Assembly: GCA_013372555.1 (NCBI GenBank)
Contig: JAAPAX010000005.1
Span: 806,001 to 870,000 of the forward strand
Direction of reading: 5' to 3'
DNA from: Elsinoe arachidis
Taxonomy: Eukaryota; Ascomycota; Dothideomycetes; Myriangiales; Elsinoaceae
DNA length: 64,000 nucleotides
Shown in pieces: positions 43,820 to 52,400 of this stretch. The stretch's first letter is position 1, and each line of letters opens with the position of its first letter. Under the pieces are notes generated by a model. The model did no database searches. It was not told the origin of the DNA and saw nothing but the letters and a program-made list of their open reading frames with translations. The translations under genes and the position numbers were made by a program.

Positions 43820-43838
43820 TTGATTGGTTACAACACTG
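43820..43838 (-). repeat. Right terminal inverted repeat of hAT element
   Basis: Read on the minus strand it begins CAGTG and parallels the left end. It is followed immediately by the second copy of the 8-bp target sequence. Confidence 0.88.
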
Positions 43839-43846
43839 CTATGGTG
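43839..43846 (+). repeat. Right target-site duplication CTATGGTG
   Basis: Second copy of the 8-bp target, starting right after the element. Its bases are codons of the GIY motif of the interrupted gene. Confidence 0.92.
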
Positions 43847-45159
43847 TCTACATTCTCCTTGCACGAGCCGGAGATGAAATCGTCATATATGTCGGCATTT
43901 CGAGCTGTGTCACGACTCGACTGGAGGCTCATACCCAATGCATTTCAAGATGTCTTCGCGGCATGGAGGAACCGGAGAACGAATTTTACAAGTTCTGCGC
44001 CAAGCACAAGATCGAAAGACCCCAAACGATCCTTGTGGCCCGCTTTGACGATCCAGTCAAACATGAGCATCACGCCGAAGTCCTTGAAAGCTGCCTGATT
44101 GGTATGCTTCGAACTCACGATACCAATGCTTCCCTCTTCGACGCGGCCGACGGCAAGATCCTTAGAGCCATGGTGAGCTCCGACATGCCCGACGTCTCCT
44201 GGCAAGGCACCAATCGCGAGTTGTCAGTACGCCACGATAGCTTCAAGCTTTCCGGCGTGATTCCTAATCCCAATATTGTCCATTGTGATGATTGCGATGA
44301 AGACTTCTCATGCTGGCACAACTTTCAGCTCCACCGTCACAATGTTCATAAAGCTCCGGCTCTGGTTTGCGAGTCTTGTCCAGAATCATTTGTCTGTACA
44401 GACTTCCGTCGAATCCATTACATGACAGCACATGGCTGCCGGTTCGTATGTGACAAGGAACAATGCGACCTCATCTGCATGGATGCCAGCGATCTCGACG
44501 ACCATATCCATGCGCACAACGCTTCCGAAGACCGCAAGATCTTTCCTTGCACATTCTGCAACGACAAATTTACCGTAGCTTCCACTGCCCGATTTCACGA
44601 GGAGTCCCAGCATGCCGCATCCCACGATTGCGAGGACTGTACACAGACCTTCCAGACTCGTCAAGCCTTGCTGGACCATGAGAAGACACACTGGCGCTAT
44701 CGCTACCAGCGTACCGGCTGTGGCCGTCCCTTCAAGACAGCTGGAGCGTTGTCCGTTCACCAAGAGACCTGCAAGACTGCCAAGAGTCACTGGTGCGACA
44801 AGTGTAACAAGGCATTCTCGACAGCCAAAAAGCTCAAGTCACACAAGAGCGACGTGCACGAAGGCAAATTCAAGTGTCCCCATTGCGACAAGCGCTTCCG
44901 ATCCCAGAATCTCTACGATGAGCATGTCCCAAGGCATTCCAACGAGAGGAACGTGCCCTGCGACGCCTGTGACAAGAAGTTCAAGACCCCTGGCGATCTG
45001 AAGCAGCACAAGCGCAAGGCTCATGGCCCAAAAAGAAAGCGAATCGCTTGCAGATTCTCCTGGTGCAAGACGACTGCGGCCAACTCCAGTGTCGCCAAGA
45101 GGCACTACGCGGCCCATCTCGATGGCAAGTTCAAGGAACCAGATTCTACCTCGCTGTGA
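43846..45159 (+). CDS. 3' half of the split gene: GIY-YIG domain and C2H2 fingers
   Basis: The frame is open from inside the element (GTG 43774) to TGA 45159, but no ATG occurs before 43963, so the host part has lost its start. The first 95 residues form a GIY-YIG module: GVYILLA, then IYVGISSCVTTRLEAH (YIG motif and the nearby Arg), and a Glu in EVLESCLIGML at the catalytic Glu position. The remainder holds about nine C2H2 fingers, e.g. CDDCDEDF..H..H, CPHCDKRFRSQNLYDEH, CDACDKKFKTPGDLKQHKRK, plus a degenerate one (GCGRPFKTAGALSVH). GIY-YIG with DNA-binding fingers suggests a sequence-guided nuclease or a former mobile-element nuclease; this is inference. Confidence 0.8.
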   Translation, partial: VYILLARAGDEIVIYVGISSCVTTRLEAHTQCISRCLRGMEEPENEFYKFCAKHKIERPQTILVARFDDPVKHEHHAEVLESCLIGMLRTHDTNASLFDAADGKILRAMVSSDMPDVSWQGTNRELSVRHDSFKLSGVIPNPNIVHCDDCDEDFSCWHNFQLHRHNVHKAPALVCESCPESFVCTDFRRIHYMTAHGCRFVCDKEQCDLICMDASDLDDHIHAHNASEDRKIFPCTFCNDKFTVASTARFHEESQHAASHDCEDCTQTFQTRQALLDHEKTHWRYRYQRTGCGRPFKTAGALSVHQETCKTAKSHWCDKCNKAFSTAKKLKSHKSDVHEGKFKCPHCDKRFRSQNLYDEHVPRHSNERNVPCDACDKKFKTPGDLKQHKRKAHGPKRKRIACRFSWCKTTAANSSVAKRHYAAHLDGKFKEPDSTSL

Positions 45160-46332
45160 GCAAAGATCTCAACCCCTCACCTATCATCACGACTCTACCT
45201 ACCATGGCGACTCCACCTACCACATCGACTTCACCTCACCGACACCTCCTACCACTTCGATCGACATTACTCCCCAGCCTTTGCATTATGGATCCCAGAG
45301 TAGCTTTAGCGATCAATCCAGGGCCTCTTTACACAGCAGGTGGTAGTAATTCATCGGTTGTATGATTAGTTAGTTGACTCTAAATTGCATGCTCATATCC
45401 ACTTCGCAGTGTCTCCCATTCTTCGTGAAGGCAGCATCCAACTCCCTCTCAGAGTCGCGGTAAAGGCGGCGTAGATCATGACTGAATTGATGTCAGGGCC
45501 CACCCAGCAATGCCACAACCAGAGTCAAATCCCCCAAGAGCTCGATGAAAGATCAGAGCCGCTCAGCGCTATCGCAACACCCAGATGAGAGCTACCAGAA
45601 GCTACCGCGGCTCTCTACATTACGACGACCCGCCCAGTCTCCATCGAGTCAGACAAGCTATTGGCTACGAAGCAGACGACGAGCGAGTGCACGTTCGAGA
45701 ACAAAACGATAGCGGTCCTAAAGCGCGAGAGTAAGTTGACCAAGACCATCGCCAGTCCAGTCTCTGCTCCAAGCCCTGCAGCCGCAATTTCGACCGTACC
45801 GTTCTCCCAACCCAACTCCCACAAATGAGCAGCCGAAGTCAACCTGCAAGACCCTCACAGAGAACGGTGGAATAGACCAGCACCGTCACGACTCTCACTA
45901 TCCCACGTATATGACCAAGACTCACGTGGCGACTGTCTGTCTACCGACTTACTACAAGCTATGAGGCGCGGGATGAGCATATTCGCTTGACAAGCGTTCG
46001 TGCAAGTTGAGAGGGATTTGAGCAGGTGGGACATGATAAGTTGGGGGTGAGGGGGTATAACGGTACTACCACTGGACCGGGGAGGATTTCCTGTGCGTGT
46101 GAAGAGGTCAAGGTGCATGGGATACGGTATTTAACAGATTTGAAAGGGGGGAAACAGGGAAGGGTGTACTGACGGCCGATAGCGTTTGTAGTGAGTGACG
46201 TGGTGGGATGTGGCAACAAAGGATATGCAATTCAAGCACCTGGTGTGCTTCTTGATGATGGAGGCAATGTCCTGTGATGTGAAGACTTTTATGATTGATC
46301 TCCTATATACAAAGTTCTGCCACCTGAGATGA
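45160..46332. other. Intergenic, 1.2 kb, with a relic exon
   Basis: No intact gene. A degenerate copy of the last exon of the secreted repeat gene lies at 45812-45964; fainter likeness may extend back to about 45615. The first 130 bp after the zinc-finger stop contain quasi-repeats of CACCTACCA type. Confidence 0.4.
45812..45964 (+). pseudogene. Relic of the terminal exon of the secreted Ser/Thr-rich protein
   Basis: The plus strand reads PTPTNEQPKSTCKTLTENGG, then HYPTYMTKTHVATVCLPTYY-KL-stop. The intact gene at 49451-53173 (minus strand) ends PTTTEEKPKTTCKTLTE, then TYPTYVTKTHVATVCLPTYY-KM-stop. The similarity is clear over about 50 codons, with one codon missing and a scrambled middle (GGIDQHRHDS in place of KVEYTSTVTTV). 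No intact upstream ORF, signal peptide or exon array accompanies it, so it is taken as a partial, decayed copy in opposite orientation. Confidence 0.75.
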
Positions 46333-47400
46333 TTACCACCCTACAGCGGCCTTGATAGCTTGCGCCAACACCGGCGCTTCAGCAGCATGGGTCGCCGCAT
46401 TCGGGTGATAATCGCATCCAACATCACTCCCCTGCGACGGCCAATCGACGAAATACGCCTTGGTCCCATTGAGCTTCGAGATCGCATCCTTGAGCGCATT
46501 GACCTGCGTGGTATGCTGAGCATCCTCGACGCTCGGGTACCCATCGCTCAACATCGGCGAGCTGAGCAAGAAGAACGACGCCTTCTTGTACTTTGCCGAG
46601 ATCTTGCCGATGAAGTCCACAAATGCCTGAGTGTAAGTGGGGATGTCCAGTCTCTCGCGGACGTTGAGGTAGCCGAAGTCGTTTGTGCCGAGGTTGATGA
46701 CTACGGCGGACGGGTTCCAGGAGGACGGGAAGGGGTAATTGCCTGTGGCGTCGTTGGCGCCGTAGCGGGTCCAGAGTTCAGGCATGAGGGGTGAGGTGTC
46801 GACTTGACCGGAGCCGTAGTTGCGGACGATACCCTTGCCGGACCAGGCGATGACGTGGTAGTCTGCTTTGAGGGAAGTGGCGGCAAGAGCGGCGTAGGTG
46901 CGCGGGTTGTCGGTGACGGCCGCGTCGTTGACGCAGGGGAGGACGCCGTCGAGACCGTAGCCGACAGTGATGGAGTCGCCGATGAATTCAATCTGGCGCT
47001 TCTCTGCTGTGGTGGCGGAGGTGGAGCCGTCGGCGGTGATGTCGCCTATGCTGACGGTGCCGAGGGCTGTCTCTGAGCGGCGGCGGAGGGTGACGGTATG
47101 CTCACCCTTGAGGAGTTGGGGTGTGGAGATGGATGTCGTGTTGACCTTGCGAATGATTGTCGGGGCAGCATTGTCAACGAGCAGCTCGAAGCTGTTGTCT
47201 CCGTTGATGGCGGTCAGACCAATGGTCGTCTTCGTGCCCTTGAACTTGAATTGTACACCCGTGCCCGGCCAGGTGAGCTCTCTGGTCGCCGGGTTCACGC
47301 GGCCCAACCATCTGAACTTCTGAGCGCGTTCATCAGTCTCGACAGGGACAGCGAGAGCGCTGGTAAAGAGCAGTGACGCGAGCAGAAATTGGTAAAGCAT
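46333..47400 (-). CDS. Secreted SGNH esterase, carbohydrate esterase family 2-like
   Basis: This single exon encodes 355 aa. The N-terminus is a signal peptide (MLYQFLLASLLFTSALAVPV). Residues 25-125 form a beta-sandwich-like domain (RVNPATRELTWPGTGVQFKF), as in CE2 acetyl-esterases. The SGNH hydrolase domain follows: nucleophile Ser in FIGDSITVGYG, Asn in INLGTNDFGY, and the C-terminal Asp/His pair in DYHPNAATH. CE2 enzymes remove acetyl groups from xylan or other plant polysaccharides, which fits a plant-associated fungus. A TATA box lies 76 bp before the ATG. The coding strand is C-rich early and G-rich late. Confidence 0.82.
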   Translation of the reverse strand: MLYQFLLASLLFTSALAVPVETDERAQKFRWLGRVNPATRELTWPGTGVQFKFKGTKTTIGLTAINGDNSFELLVDNAAPTIIRKVNTTSISTPQLLKGEHTVTLRRRSETALGTVSIGDITADGSTSATTAEKRQIEFIGDSITVGYGLDGVLPCVNDAAVTDNPRTYAALAATSLKADYHVIAWSGKGIVRNYGSGQVDTSPLMPELWTRYGANDATGNYPFPSSWNPSAVVINLGTNDFGYLNVRERLDIPTYTQAFVDFIGKISAKYKKASFFLLSSPMLSDGYPSVEDAQHTTQVNALKDAISKLNGTKAYFVDWPSQGSDVGCDYHPNAATHAAEAPVLAQAIKAAVGW

Positions 47401-47884
47401 CTTGAAACAGCTTGCCGAGTAGTAGATCAGGGAAAGGATTCAAGCATTTGCCATCAAGGCTTCTTCTGCCCTACCTTTATAGTTGACTACATGTGGCGGA
47501 TCACGGTGCCGGCAGTCACGTAGCGTGTGAAACCCTCAACCCCCGCACCATGACTTCCGCGCCGAATGGACGAACGGAAAGTCTTTATACACGTGACCTT
47601 TGCTCCACCGGAGGTCAGTCAACTTACAAACTACCACAACTGACTCACTTTCATCGAAAAACGCCTCGTCAGCACCAGTAGACGTTCAGTGCCTGTTTAT
47701 AGGTGATGACTCGAATCAGCCGTGTTGTGCTGACTGCAGCGAAGATGAAGCGGGACGCACGATTATCAGCCGGAGCGTTCCTCTCAATTCCAACCCCTTG
47801 TGACAGCATGGCCACAATCCTGCCTCAGACACGTGCGGCTTAAGTAGACACCATATCGCATCCTGGTAGGTATCAAATCACAAA
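47401..47884. promoter_or_regulatory. Divergent intergenic region, esterase / hydrolase
   Basis: These 484 bp lie between opposite start codons. A TATAAA for the esterase is seen at 47476-47481; no equal element is clear for the hydrolase. Confidence 0.45.
47476..47481 (-). promoter_or_regulatory. TATA box of the CE2-like esterase gene
   Basis: TATAAA on the minus strand, 76 bp upstream of ATG 47400. Confidence 0.5.
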
Positions 47885-48895
47885 ATGGCAAGTTTCGAGT
47901 TCCTCAAAAGACGCAACATGTACCCTGCCGACGGCGCCGCCAGCGCCCCGTCACCACCAAACCAATCCTCGACCTCCACCTACCAACCATTCGTCGACAC
48001 CGCCGCCGCGACCTACACCCTCCCCGACGGCCGCAAGATCGGCTACACACAATACGGCTCACCAACCGGCAAACCCATCTTCTTCCTCCACGGCCTGCCC
48101 GGCTCCCGCGTCGAAGCTGCCCACCTCGACGACGCAGGCAAACGTCACAACGCCCGTGTAATAGGCATCGACCGACCCGGCATCGGTCTCTCCACCCCAC
48201 AACCCAGCTCCACCCTCATCTCAACCGCACAAGATGTCGACCGCATCGCCACCCACCTCAACATCCCCAGCTACGGCGTCCTCGGCGCATCAGGTGGCGG
48301 ACCACCCGCGCTCGCCTGCGCAGCGACTCTGCCCCCAGACCGCCTCAGGGCCGTGAGTATAGTCTGCGGCGCAGGATTGGGCGGGATGCCCCTCACGGGC
48401 ATGGGCTGGAAGAACTGGCTCGGCTTCCGCTTCGGATGGTACTGGATGCCAACTCTCTGCGCCAAGTACGTTGAGGGGGAAGGCTTCCTTGGACTCCCCG
48501 AGGAAGAAAGGCATAGGCGTGCTGAGCGGAACTTCAGCAGCCTAAAGGATCCACGGGATCGAGAAGCGTTCGTGAACCCAGGTGGTATCCTGCCTATCTT
48601 CCTCACGAGCATCAAGGAGGCTTTCCGTCAGGGTAGGCAAGGGGTGGCGGACCATGGACTGACGCTGGTAAAGCCTGCGGGGTTTGAGATTGAGGATATT
48701 AGGAAGGATCTACCGGTTCAATTGTGGTATGGAAAGGATGATAAGAATGTTGGAATGGTGGGGGAGGTGATTGCGAAGAAGTTGGGGGAGAGGGGGAATG
48801 TGAGGTATCATTTGACGGATGACACGCATGCCAGTATCTTCGCACGCAACAAGGACGACTTTGTGAGGGATCTGGTGGAGAGCATGGATGGTTGA
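47885..48895 (+). CDS. Alpha/beta hydrolase
   Basis: This single exon encodes 336 aa. Residues 42-330 form an alpha/beta hydrolase fold: the oxyanion loop IFFLHGLPGSR, GIDRPGIGLS, nucleophile elbow GASGGGP (Ser), an Asp in WYGKDDKNV and the His in LTDDTHASIF complete the triad. There is no signal peptide or membrane segment, so it is probably cytosolic. The substrate is unknown; relatives are often annotated as general serine hydrolases. The coding sequence is notable for a sharp swing from C-rich (first 400 bp) to G-rich (last 300 bp). Confidence 0.85.
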   Translation: MASFEFLKRRNMYPADGAASAPSPPNQSSTSTYQPFVDTAAATYTLPDGRKIGYTQYGSPTGKPIFFLHGLPGSRVEAAHLDDAGKRHNARVIGIDRPGIGLSTPQPSSTLISTAQDVDRIATHLNIPSYGVLGASGGGPPALACAATLPPDRLRAVSIVCGAGLGGMPLTGMGWKNWLGFRFGWYWMPTLCAKYVEGEGFLGLPEEERHRRAERNFSSLKDPRDREAFVNPGGILPIFLTSIKEAFRQGRQGVADHGLTLVKPAGFEIEDIRKDLPVQLWYGKDDKNVGMVGEVIAKKLGERGNVRYHLTDDTHASIFARNKDDFVRDLVESMDG

Positions 48896-49450
48896 AAGGA
48901 TGAAAAACGGCGAGGAATCTCCACTCTTGGATCACGGGTCTCAGACTATAGCTGTATCATATCATGAGTTGTACTATTACATACCCTATGCGCATTCAGG
49001 GACTCATACCAAGCTATCCATGCTGTCAGTCATACCGCATGCAGGCTACGTTCTGGGAGATCTCTGCCGAAGAATCTAGGCCCATCAAGGCTTTTGGAAG
49101 AATAATCCTTCACAAGCGCATTTCACCGACTGATATCCTACCTCCTGCCATCTCACGCTCTTACTGCACTATGAGCTTTTCGAATGGTTTGGGAGGATAT
49201 TACCAAGGAATGATGAATTTTCTGTTGCCTATGATAAGTACTGTCGGTCACGAAGCCAGATCGAATACCTTGCCACTTCAATGAACGTATCCTATGCACC
49301 TTGACCATGAATGAAATTTAACATCATTGTCCACAAAGATATCCCTCGCTGATCTTCCCTATCCCGTACCTTTCCCCTTCCATGCATCAAGTCCTACCAC
49401 GTCACGAACCTCCTCCTGCCGAGGTATTCTAATGCCCTGCCAGGTCTTAT
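48896..49450. other. Convergent intergenic region, 555 bp
   Basis: The region lies between the 3' ends of the hydrolase gene and the secreted repeat gene. No coding frame or repeat is recognised. Confidence 0.4.
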
Positions 49451-52400
49451 TCACATCTTATAGTAAGTCGGGAGACAGACGGTCGCCACGTGGGTCTTGG
49501 TCACATATGTCGGGTAAGTGACGGTCGTGACAGTGCTGGTATACTCGACCTTGGTCTCCGTGAGGGTTTTGCAGGTTGTCTTTGGCTTCTCCTCGGTAGT
49601 AGTTGGCTTGGGGGACGGAGATGTGGTAACCTTAGGGGTACTGGTCGATGGAGGAGGTGTCTTCGAGGATGAGGTTTTCGGCTCGCTTTTTGTGGTAGAT
49701 GGCGGGGTTGTTTTGGTCACAGACGTTTTGACCTCGCTGGTCGTCTTGCTCTCTGTGGTTTTCACAGGAGTTGACTTGCTCTCAGAAGACTTGGTAGATG
49801 AGGACTTGTCGGGCTCGGTCGAGACCGATCGAGTGACTGTGATCGGCGGGCGAGTCGTGGTCTTGACGGACGAAGTAGTACTCTTCGGGGTCGTGAAGGG
49901 GGCTTTTGTTGTCTCCTTTGCGCTGTTAATCTGTCAGCTCTGGTGAAATCATCACCCACGTCCGGAATATGGAGGAACTCCGTAGAGAGACCTCAGAAAG
50001 CTGGCTAGACCTGACGGAAGCCCCAGATTCGAAGGGGCCACGTCTGTGGTAATCCAGCCAGAAGCACGCTTGATTGATGAAGGGCAGAGATAATTACTTA
50101 CGTGGTGGTCGAGAACTTGCTCGATGTTTTTTCACTAAGACTTTGAATCAGCAACGTAGTCCAATATGTACGAGACGATTACTTCAGAAGCGCTAGAGCC
50201 AGATCGCCTCGAGTAACGAATCGAAGCGCGGGAGGAATCGAAGCATGGTTCTGTCAAAGGGGATGAGGCATGATTCCACCGGAACATGCTCCTCTTCAAA
50301 ACGGTCCACGAGAGGATTGCCAGCCAGCAGGGCAGATATCGAGAACTCACCTGGTTGTACTTTCAGGCTGTTTTGTCGTTGTCGTGACCTTGTCGCTGTA
50401 TCATGTGTCAGAAATGTATATTCGGATCAGGAACAACGGTTTGCCACGAACCTTGTGGTAGTCTTCACCTCCGTGGTAGTAGGTGGCGGTGTACTAGTCA
50501 ATATTAGCGTGAACCTTGGGCAGCAGTACTGAGAGAAATAGTGAAGGGTGTCAGATCAGAACCGGCCAATACCGCAATCTTGCTTGAGATATCATGCAAT
50601 GATTCAGGTATGATCATGACCATGCAGCAATGAAGCAATGAAAGTTCTACTTACGTCTCTTCCTTCGTCTTGGAGGTTGTAACCGGAGGTTTCTCGCTAC
50701 AGGACAGTCAATGATCCTCGATACAGCTCGTACCATGCGTATTGAGCGCCGAGGGACCAATCTTTCGGAAAGGGCAGCAAATGAGTCGAGCCGAGGGCTA
50801 TATGCGCTGGTGTCTCGATCTCAAGTATCGACCTGAATTCCAAGAATGCAAAGCAGCTGGAGTCACGATCCCCAAGTCCTGGTTTGACTAAGAAGGAGAT
50901 GGTGTGACTTACGTGCTTGAGGTTTCGACCTTGGACGTTGCACTCGTGGTACTCTGCTTGTCGCTGCTCGTACTGGTTGCAGGCTTGGTGGATTCTGACG
51001 GGGACTTCGTGGTTTCCTTGACGCTGTGAACTCTGTCAGAACGATATTCATCAATTGCTAAACATCTAATCGCATACCTTGTTGTAGTGGTCTTCACCTC
51101 GGTCGTCTTCGATGGGCTTGTTCTAGCATAGAGTCAGCGCCCCTAGATCTGCAGCCACGTTGCGTATAGGCGCTCAAATGCAGCATCCGGTCCATCTTCA
51201 GGATTCATCTGGTGCGATGTTGATAAGAAGCTGGTACTTACGTCTCTTTTGACGCGGAAGTTGTCACAGGTGGCTTTTCGGTCGTTTTTTCAGTTGTGGA
51301 GGGCGGAGGTTTAGTCGATGGCTCTTCCTTCGATCTATGAAATGGTCAGCGATGCTGAGATGTGTCTACGCGAGCCCGCAACGAAAGACGTTGATAGTTG
51401 AGCTGTATGATCCGCGGAAACGATGAGGTGAAGAGGAGGTGGAGATCGAAGGGATCTACTCACGTAGTGGAGCTTTCAACCTTGGAGGTGGTACTGGGCT
51501 TCTCACTGCTTGTACTGGTGGCAGGCTTCGTCTCGCTGGGAAGAAGCATTAGACAAATCGGTACAAACGCCAAACAGCATCCAAATCGAGCTCTAGAAGG
51601 CATCCAGAGGCAGAGCTACCATGCAAAACAATAATGCGGCAGGACGAAGACGGATCAAATATAGCGGCGCTGTAAGGCGAGCGAAGTGCACATGAGTAAA
51701 CGAAGCAGAAATAGGACTCACCTAGAGCTTTCCTTCTTACTTGTCGTGGTGATTTTCTCGCTGGAGATCTATCAGTCTCGACTCATTACACACGAGCGGC
51801 AGTGTAGGGAGGTAGGGGGGGTAATATTATGCAGTCAGCCTCCGAAGAGGCCTTCGATGCGGACGTGGTGTATTGATAGATCAACGACGGCTGGACGGCA
51901 GGCTGTAGCCGTAAATGGACCCAAATGCCACACGTACCTGGTTGTCGTTGGGAGGGGCTTTGTCGTTTCGGCAGTGGTCCTGATCTCATGTCAATTGATG
52001 GCATCCAGAAGTGCTGAGAGGAGAGGGAAGGTGATGAAAGAGAAGCAAAGCATATGCAGCTGTGTGATTGCGAACCAACACCGCTGCAAGACAACGAAGG
52101 TTGAGGTGTTGGGCTGGGAAGTACTCACGTCTCTTCTTTTGTTTTTGATGTAATTGGAGCTGGGCTGGTAGTGCTGCCAAAAGTCAATCATAGTGCCTAT
52201 CTAGCGAAGAAGCGGCAAGACATACGTCTCTTCCTTCGATTTCGAGGTTGTCGTTGTCGCAGGGGGAGTCGTGGTGCTGCCAACAGTCATTTCGCTAGCT
52301 CAAAACAACATCGCAGATATTCGTGACGCAGGTCAAGATCTGGCCTGGCTGAACAACATACCTTGGCTTGTCCTCGGACGAGGTGGTCTTGGGAGGTTCT

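Larger units (their letters stand above)
40970..43838 (+). mobile_element. hAT-family DNA transposon, RIP-degraded, 2869 bp
   Basis: The ends form terminal inverted repeats of CAGTG type: left CAGTGTAGTAATCAATCAA, right (reverse complement) CAGTGTTGTAACCAATCAA, with 17 of 19 positions equal. Both ends also carry many TTGATTGAT / ATCAATCAA subterminal motifs. The inside is very rich in A/T with abundant TA dinucleotides. On the plus strand a transposase relic is readable near 43100-43675: the hAT dimerisation region reads IPPILDELERLFSNARLVVT, then DRRNRLSS, a stop, LINTVISLKS, a stop, IKAS. Stops stand where hAT proteins have Gln and Trp, as expected from CpA-to-TpA change (repeat-induced point mutation). 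No intact ORF is left, so the copy is non-autonomous. Confidence 0.92.
39732..45159 (+). pseudogene. GIY-YIG / C2H2 zinc-finger gene split by a hAT element
   Basis: The two ORFs flanking the hAT element belong to one gene. The 8-bp target duplication CTATGGTG (40962-40969 and 43839-43846) marks the insertion. With one copy kept and the element left out, the frame runs from TGG TAT TCA GTC TAT GGT directly into GTC TAC ATT CTC, giving WYSVYGVYILLARAG, the start of a GIY-YIG domain. The whole coding sequence would be join(39732..40040,40091..40147,40198..40968,43846..45159), about 816 aa. Order of parts: coiled coil (about 30-75), acidic disordered region (about 120-240), a helical region, GIY-YIG (about 377-475), then about nine C2H2 fingers. 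Both halves lack stops or RIP-like decay, so the insertion seems recent or the locus polymorphic. Function is unknown. Confidence 0.9.

Noticed and set aside
43774..43838. Start of the zinc-finger ORF inside the transposon end (GTG 43774)
   Set aside because: These codons belong to the right terminal region of the hAT element. The open frame there is accidental read-through from the host frame.
40970..43838. Possibility that the TA-rich region is a centromere, an AT isochore or mitochondrial DNA
   Set aside because: It has precise inverted ends, a target duplication and a readable hAT dimerisation region, all of which mark a transposon.
45160..45370. Possible extension of the zinc-finger protein beyond 45159
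   Set aside because: The TGA at 45157-45159 follows a normal C-terminus, and no donor site near it would lead to another finger.
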